This document shows positions 57,906 through 64,000 of a stretch of 64,000 nt of DNA, piece by piece. Made by a program: the position numbers and the translations under genes. Each line of letters starts with the position of its first letter. Within the stretch, counting starts at the first letter, position 1. Origin of the DNA: Saturnia japonica (lineage: Eukaryota; Arthropoda; Insecta; Lepidoptera; Saturniidae); assembly GCA_033032175.1 (NCBI GenBank), contig CM065328.1:5704690-5768689 (forward strand), in the 5' to 3' direction. The notes under the pieces were generated by a model. That model was given only the letters and a program-made list of their open reading frames with translations. It made no database searches and was not told where the DNA came from.

Positions 57906-58254
57906 AATGGCTTATCAATTATTTTGTATGGCACATATCTATATAGTACTTATTATATTTTTTAGTGACTTCGTGATGGGATACCTTCACCCACATTTTT
58001 TTTGATATATTAAATTTTTTTGCTACTTTGAACTTTGCTTACGCTAGCACGTTAAACTGCTATCAAACGATGTTCTCGTAAAATTTCCTACGAAGAGATA
58101 AAAGGATAATTAAAGATACTTTGTTATCCACTAGTCCAAAATTTGGTACAACTCTTACATAATATATACATTCTTCATTTTCTATTTCAATTCAAATTGT
58201 ATTTTAGGCCTACATATTACAGTATTGCCTAGTTTGCGACCTGTAGTTAAAGCC

Positions 58255-58445
58255 TTTCATGCTTTCGGTGAAGGAAAACATCGTGATGAAACCATATCAT
58301 GGTGGTAGGGATTTTTCCAATGCTCGACTGACTGGCGGCTGACTGGTGATAGACACTAAATTTGAAGATGTGCCGCCAAGCACCTATAAGTGTGTTCTGG
58401 CAGCTTCACTTGAGTAGCAGTTTACCATCTTGAGTCACACGGTTA
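58255..58445 (-). repeat. Interspersed repeat, family R
   Basis: Minus-strand copy. In plus orientation it reads 'GAAGGAAAACATCGTGATGA' and 'GCCAAGCACCTATA', the reverse of the words at 55990 and 54230. Confidence 0.65.
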
Positions 58446-58984
58446 CTAAACATCTGATGAGGCTGTGGTCAAAATACAAAACTAATTAATAAAGAAATAA
58501 AAATAGTTTAAGAAATCATACGGGACAAACAAATAAACACATATTTTTGTGTATATAGAATTATAGATACCTCAGACTTCCAAGTTATTTTCTTTGTTTT
58601 CAGAATATAAAGATAGACCTTTCCCGTAGTTTTTATATAAAAGTTTTTAGAATTAGCATTAACCCTAAACTTTGTATTCTTTGTTATAGTTGAAATTAGT
58701 TTTTGTGTACTTCATTCCTATCTTTTCATATTATTTTTGGAATAAGTAATCAAATAGGTAGCATTATTATTTTGACAGAACACTTTATAATGCTTTCTTG
58801 TTTAGCTAACTCCACCTAGTTAGTTAAAAAGCTCTTTTAATAATGTTTGCACCATTTTTGCATCATCGTCTTGGGTGGTAGGGTGAAAGTTGTGTCCGAC
58901 TTGTGTAAAAACCAACAAAGTGGCACGCTGTATCCAACTAGGCCACGACCAGAGCACCTTGGGGAAAGGTCCCAAGATATATTG

Positions 58985-59345
58985 GATAAATATATTCTTT
59001 TGGAGATTTCTCTCCCCTTGGGGCAGTTCGACTGGTTTAATACCTCCACTCTACAGAAGATCGTGGGCAAATAACCTTGTGTTGTGTTTTTGCGGAAGGT
59101 TTCCAAAACTCCTTGGAGAAGAGGGGTTCAAAGAGGGGTAGGGTACTGAGAAATTTCTTTGGAGATTTCCTACTTGGGACAGTCCGACTGGTGGAATAAC
59201 TTCACCCTACAGAACATCTCAGCTAAATAGGTTTGAGTTGTGTTCCTGCAGGTGAGTAGGGTTACCAGAGCTCCTTAGGATAGGGGGATTCAAGACCGGC
59301 AACGCGCCAGTGATATGTATAGAGTTACATGAGTCCATAGGTTAC
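58985..59345 (+). repeat. Interspersed repeat, family G, two tandem units
   Basis: Units near 58996 and 59155 share 'TTTGGAGATTTC', 'CGACTGGT', 'TACAGAA.ATC' and 'GTTGTGTT'. The second continues to 'ACCAGAGCTCCTTAGG' and 'CCGGCAACGCGCCAGTGATA'. The short frames over this area on both strands are chance. Confidence 0.6.
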
Positions 59346-59554
59346 GGTAGCAATATACCATCAGGCTAGCCACCTTAGTTGCATAAAAACCGTCACAGTG
59401 ACTCTTTTGGTTTGTCCTTTGATTATTCAAGGTTAGCTACCAAAATACTTGCCGGCATGACAGCAATGAACGGCGATGGATTGGTGATGTTTTTTTTTAA
59501 ATTTTACTGTGTTTATAATGAGGTAAAAAAACAAAACTAAGGTAACTAAAAACT

Positions 59555-59850
59555 AAGGTAACCGACATAGCCAAAAGGATTAGCAAGTTGAAGTGGCAGT
59601 GGGCGGGGCACATAGTTCGGAGAACTGACGGCAGTTTGGGGCAGAAAGGTTTTCGAGTGGAGACCACGAACCGGAAAGCGCAGCGTAGGACGGCCCCCCA
59701 CTAGATGGAAAGACGACATAATAAAGGTCGCTTGGAGCCGTTGGGTGCAGGCCGCACAAGATCGGTCGCTCTGGAGATCTATGGGGGAGGCCTATGTTCA
59801 GCAGTGGACGTCCTACGGCTGAAATGATGATGATGATGATGATGAAAAAA
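59555..59850 (+). pseudogene. RTE-type LINE ORF C-terminus with (GAT)n tail
   Basis: The plus strand reads 'KRISKLKWQWAGHIVRRTDG', then after one frameshift 'WRPRTGKRSVGRPPTRWKDD', then 'GEAYVQQWTSYG' and a stop. That is the terminal domain of RTE-clade endonuclease/reverse transcriptases, downstream of the polymerase palm. The stop is followed at once by a (GAT)n microsatellite, the usual RTE 3' end. One frameshift in about 85 codons suggests a moderately young, 5'-truncated copy. Confidence 0.85.
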
Positions 59851-60384
59851 ACAAATACTAGCTTTCAACTATTAAATTAAAGTTTTATAGAAAGTGACTT
59901 GTTAATTGAAACCAATTTCCCACATCGATTTTCACACAAAGCGGACTCGTAATTAGCGGCGAACGAAACAACCGGCTACAAGCAGTTAAATCCGACCTCA
60001 CTAACAACAGGATTAATTATTCTCTTAACAAACTTGTTACTCAATTCTGTTTTTTTTTTGGTCAGCCCTTTTTCTATCCCATTTCTAAGTCGAGCGTTAA
60101 CATATCGATTAGAGTTACTGTTTACAGTATAATTAACCATTTAATTAACTTTTCACATTCCATTACGAATATAATAGGTCGGGGAAAAAGTTTCTTCGCA
60201 TTAACATAACCTATAAACTTGTTATAAAATTTCTTTGGCTGTACTATTTGTATCTGGCTGGTTTTGGTAACATTAAAAAGGTTACATTAAAAATAATAAA
60301 AAAAGTTGTATCCCGCTATTTTTCATTTATTTTTCTTTCTGTAAAATTGAATGAATCTAATGAAGAACTTCCATACATTTTAAA

Positions 60385-60889
60385 ATATTATTACAAAAAA
60401 GGCAAAAATGCAACTCAAGCCGAGAAAAAAAATTGTGATGTTTATGGACCTAACGCAATGTCAGTAAGAGTAACACAAAGTTGGTTCAAACGTTTTCAGT
60501 CCGGAAATTTTGATGTTAAAGATGCACCTCGCTCTGGTCTCCTTGTTACGAATAAAATGAACGCCATTTTTACAAAGTGGAGCAAGATCGGCATATCAGT
60601 AGTTACGATGTAGCCGAAGAACTGGAAATTGACCACAAAATAGTTTTAACCCATTTGAAGAATGCTGGCTATAGCAAAAAGCTTGATAATAGGGTGCTGC
60701 TATACGAGCTCACTAAAAGAAACCTAAAGAAACGTGTACTCATTTGCGCTTCATTATTGAGACGTAATGAAACAAAGCCGTTTTTAAAGAGATCGTTAAC
60801 TGGCGATGAAAAGTGGATCACGTACGACAAGAACGTGCGAAAAAGGTCGTGTTCTAAGGTTGGCCAGGCTTCATAGACTGTGACTAAAC
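60385..60889 (+). pseudogene. mariner transposase, N-terminal part
   Basis: The first frame carries the DNA-binding region: 'KKGKNATQAEKKNCDVYG', then 'TQSWFKRFQSGNFD' and 'DAPRSG'. A frameshift near 60577 leads to the second helix-turn-helix ('SYDVAEELEIDHK') and the first catalytic Asp in 'TGDEKW'. There is one stop just before the LINE insertion. No ATG fits the expected start, and the frames at 60248-60613 and 60577-60876 are both pieces of this gene. Mariner transposases cut and paste DNA at TA sites; this copy is dead. Confidence 0.85.
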
Positions 60890-61852
60890 TTCTTTTTTTT
60901 TTTTTCACGTGGAGAAGCCCATCATGGGTACACACCCGCCCCGGGGGGGACGAATGGTTATGTGAGACTCCTACTCACTAAAACTCCACGGTGTACCATT
61001 CACCGCCATACCGGGGCGACGCGGGAACTGCGGTGGCTTACAGCCGCGTCGCCCCGGCGGCTGGCCCGGTAAAACCGGGCCCCGACTTAAGTAGGGGACA
61101 GCTCAGTACACCCTAGCCATCTCTTCCGTCCGCCAAACCTGTGCAATGAAGAGAAGGGACCCCCGACCCATCTCCTCTGGTTCGGCGGATAAACCGCCTA
61201 CTCCTGCTACCCGTTCGTCTTTGGCGGAGAAGGCCACTTAGGGGACCCCCCTCGCGAACCCTCACCGCGGCCTCTTTCTGTAAGATGACGTCCTCGCAGA
61301 AGGAGGCCATCGCTGTCCATGCCCTCTCGCTACCGAGCATGGCTCTCACCACACTAGGCAGCAAGAGGTCCCCTCCAACAGCTACGGCCAGAGTGCGGCA
61401 CTGTTCACCCCACGCAGCACACTCAAAGAGGCTCCCTTCTGGCTATCCTGTGCAGGTATCATCTGAAGCAACCGTGTCCGGACAGTACCCGTACAAGTCT
61501 GAAAGTCAGGGAGCCACGCTCCCTGCTACACCACTCCCGGAGGACCGGGCGGACGGCGTCTATGGTATAACGTCCATAGCGCGCATCCGCCAGGTCCTCC
61601 TCCCACCTCCTAAACACATCTTCACGGGCCTCCCGCTTGGCCCTGTCTACCTCTGTAGGAGCTGGACGCTCCCCTGACTCTCTCCTCGCCGCCGTGAATC
61701 TGTACACGGCGGCGAGCACCTCCGCCTCCAGCTCCCATGGCGGGGAGCCGGCAAGAAAACAGGTCGCCCCCGCGGACACCGATCGGTACCCGCGAATGAC
61801 TCTCAGCGCCACGACACGCTGCGTAGCACGCAGCACGCGACTATAACTAAAC
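60883..61852 (-). mobile_element. R1-clade LINE insertion, 5'-truncated, about 956 bp
   Basis: Bounded by a 7-base target duplication ACTAAAC (60883-60889 and 61846-61852). The plus-strand T-run at 60892-60905 is the poly(A) tail of a minus-strand insertion. The element is much GC-richer than the flanks. It interrupts the mariner transposase within a Lys-Pro-Gly stretch. Confidence 0.9.
61113..61836 (-). pseudogene. R1-clade LINE ORF2, C-terminal part
   Basis: Minus frame 61836-61459 reads 'RVIRGYRSVSAGA', 'LAGSPPWELEAEVLAAVYR' and 'RGSLTFRLVRVLSGHGCF', the region after the reverse-transcriptase palm in R1-group elements. One stop and then a gap follow: the short cysteine/histidine (zinc-knuckle-like) segment usual at this place is missing. 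From about 61410 to 61113 the tail resumes ('LPSVVRAMLGSERAW', 'SFCEDVILQKEAA'). The plus-strand frames over this area are shadows. Confidence 0.8.
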
Positions 61853-62080
61853 CTGGGTTAACTCGAAATAAGGTGATGCTGTTTGTATGGTGGGAATGGA
61901 AGGGCATTGTTCATTATGAGCTTTTACCGCCCGGCAAAGCCATCGACTTGGATCTCTACTGCCAACAACTGATGAGATTAAAGGAAGCAGTTGAGAGAAT
62001 GCGGCCGGAATTGATCAACAGGAAGGGTGTGTGTGGTCTTTCATCACGATAACGATAGACCACACACATTTTTAGCCACT
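61853..62080 (+). pseudogene. mariner transposase, central part after LINE insertion
   Basis: Continues the transposase: 'VMLFVWWEWKGIVHYELLPP', 'DLYCQQLMRLKEA' and 'MRPELINRKGV'. A 2-base GT expansion then shifts the frame, beyond which the second catalytic Asp region can be seen in another frame (62043-62060). The third-Asp segment ('YSPDL'-type) is absent. Confidence 0.85.
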
Positions 62081-62209
62081 CAGCAAAAATCTGTTTTTTT
62101 TTTAATCAATTCTCTGAATTTTAAACATTAACTTTAAGTATTTATCTCATAAGGTTTAGCCAGCGTAAGCCATGTAAGCGCCAGAAAATCATATTTGACA
62201 ACTTGGTTA

Positions 62210-62410
62210 AAAATAATTGAATTTTCTCTACTATACAAAAAGTTGATTGAATTGTGTTATATATATAAACGTTCCCTAGAAAAATCTTCAAATGGTAGTG
62301 AAAACCTCATTGAAATACGTTGCGTAGTTTAAAAGATCTAATCTTACATAGGGACAGATAGCAGGAAGTGACTTGATTTTATATTATGTATAGATAGATA
62401 GATAAGGAGG
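62210..62410 (+). repeat. Interspersed repeat tail
   Basis: 'TAGTTTAAAAGATCTAATCT', 'ACATAGGGACAGATAGC' and 'GAAGTGACTTGATTTTATA' are words I associate with a common lepidopteran repeat end. It closes with 'ATAGATAGATAGATA'. Confidence 0.45.
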
Positions 62411-64000
62411 CTACAGGAGTCTAAATGGCGTACCATCAGTAAGTTGTAATCCTTTATCTACTGAGAGCTATAACAAAAAAGATTGACACACCGTAAATAT
62501 GAATGGCACATACGAACAAACCTAATAAAAAATGCCTCGGGCACACAAAAAGCCTACCTTTTAACGTCACTGAATGGTCCCAATACGTCAAAGGTTTGTT
62601 TACGCGCTTGTGGATAGTAAAGCGATTTTATCATAGACCATATGTTTTATGTTGGAGCTGATCGAATAGTATATAACTTTGTATTTTTTTATGGGGAAAT
62701 TATTTTGTCACAATAGAATTTAAAACGGGAATAGTTTGGAAAATGTTGAAAAAAACGGGGAAAATTTATTAATTTTGAGAGCTTCCATTATGTGACACTG
62801 GTGAAGTTGCGCGGGTCAGTTATTATTTAATAAATTTATATAAGTTATAGATTAAACTAGACATGGGTAACATTGTGCTACGCCGCACAATTGTGCAAAC
62901 TCAGTTTACTGCGCCGGATGTGTTTAACACATAATTCCTGCTGCTGTTTATATTATTAGGTTTTTTAGGCAAGTGGGTACTAAATATTTACTATGAAATC
63001 ACAATAATTCTTAATATTTTTTTTAAATTAAGGTTATTTAAGCATACAACCTTTCACATGTTATTGATCAGTATAAGCCTTTTCATTTAACCTGCAACGT
63101 TCGTATGTAACTTAATGAGTATATAAAAGTATGTAACATAAACATTTTCAAACCATTTTTCAACCACTTTCTGGTATCCGATTGAGATGATATATATCAT
63201 AACAATGCAATATTATGGTACCATGAAGCTGACCTGGTGACGGAGCCGGGACGTAGGGATTGGAACTCTTTCATGGCAAATGATAGTAGTTTTAAAACTT
63301 TAATATTTCGTTATATGCTTGAGGCTTTAATCGTTATTCCATTAAAACAGAAGCCTCGAGCGTTTATGGAAATATAAAAAAAAAAGTAAATTTATTCATT
63401 ATAAATTATTATTTACTTTTTACTTTGATAATTTAGAGATAAAAGCTTTTTAAAAATATTAGTTTATAACAATTTTTTATATAACTATGAAATTGGAGGG
63501 GAGGTAATACTTTCTAGACAAGGGATTGCAGGTTTCGATTTCCTTACATCTTTAATAAAGCACTTCTATCAGTATAATTTTTTTTTGCATTCTTTTAAAT
63601 ATAAATAGCAAAAAGCTTTGATTCAGCAATCATAATTTAACTAACTATGTACATATATAATTATTTCGTTTTAGTTTAACTTAATTAAAAAGTAAAACAT
63701 TGTCAATTTGCTATAAAAAAGCATCTTAATTTGTCATTAATCATTTCTGAAGATGAATACGTAGTTATATTATGTAGAAATATAGTTATGTTTACGTTTA
63801 ATTAGTAAATGGTAATAAGTTGATTGACTTTTGTTTCTATAAGTTAATAAGTTCATCTTAAACAAAGCGTATATTTGTAACATATAATGTAAATAAATCA
63901 TTTTGTAGTTATTTTAAGTTTTGGTAAGTATATTTTTAGCATTGTGCAAAATCATAGTTCAAGTTCTTGAATACCTTGTATTGTGAACGTTCAAAGTAAA
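62411..64000. other. AT-rich noncoding, no gene seen
   Basis: No open frame of note; no repeat recognised as shared within the window. Confidence 0.5.

Larger units (their letters stand above)
60177..62095 (+). mobile_element. mariner element, interrupted and 3'-truncated
   Basis: The left end is AGGTCGGGGAAAAAGTTTCT after a TA at 60175-60176, a mariner-type start. Transposase sequence follows to 60889, resumes at 61853 after a LINE insertion, and fades after about 62080. I find no right terminal repeat in the remaining window. Confidence 0.8.

Noticed and set aside
58837..59141. Overlapping frames of 75-89 codons on both strands
   Set aside because: They lie in the family G repeat, which recurs at 22060, 29590 and in X without conserved frames.
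61285..61846. Plus-strand frames of 130 and 69 codons
   Set aside because: They are antisense to the R1-clade LINE protein, whose minus-strand reading matches known motifs.
1..64000. CRISPR array, rRNA genes, bacterial operons
   Set aside because: No regularly spaced short repeats with unique spacers, no rRNA-like conserved blocks and no closely packed open frames were seen.

Overview
The window looks like AT-rich, gene-poor nuclear DNA from an insect, most likely a moth or butterfly. That is an inference. It rests on a tRNA-derived SINE whose body carries the 'CCCTTCGGGGATACA' motif typical of lepidopteran SINEs, on RTE, R1-clade and BEL/Pao relics, and on repeat tails such as 'GCATAGCTAGT' that recur in lepidopteran genomes. 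I find no rRNA, functional tRNA, CRISPR array, bacterial operon or convincing multi-exon host gene. Nearly all short open frames are chance frames inside repeats. The only long open frame is a Ty3/gypsy pol of 1050 codons.

Layout. 1-15.9 kb is AT-rich noncoding DNA. It holds a perfect 185-bp tandem duplication, an inverted repeat of about 175 bp with a pogo/Tigger-like MITE nested in one arm, LINE remnants, and several dyad-symmetric motifs, notably a cluster near 8.8 kb. 15.9-29.95 kb is a direct tandem segmental duplication: unit 1 is about 6.5 kb and unit 2 about 7.6 kb, and they are nearly identical. Unit 2 is longer mainly because of a 984-bp TTAA-flanked piggyBac-like element, whose exact empty site survives in unit 1, and because a 16-bp minisatellite has 6 rather than 3 units. 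Each unit carries a SINE, foldback elements and other interspersed repeats.

30-31.5 kb has an internally deleted mariner relic with both terminal inverted repeats. 32.6-40.6 kb holds a segment 'X' of about 1.7 kb present twice in direct orientation. X contains a minus-strand BEL/Pao pol relic and a LINE 3' fragment. Between the copies lies a Ty3/gypsy element that starts inside gag, has an apparently intact pol and ends in a 453-bp 3' LTR. The layout is what recombination between an empty and an occupied allele would give, or a haplotype-merging assembly error. 40.8-62 kb is a graveyard of LINE fragments (jockey-like, RTE, others), MITEs, another SINE and tandem repeats. It ends with a mariner transposase relic split by a 5'-truncated R1-clade LINE. 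62-64 kb is plain AT-rich sequence with one degenerate repeat.

The coding remnants do not cooperate as a host pathway; they record successive transposition. The order can be read from nesting: MITE into inverted repeat, R1 LINE into mariner, TTAA element into one duplicate only, and gypsy insertion at the edge of X before X was doubled.
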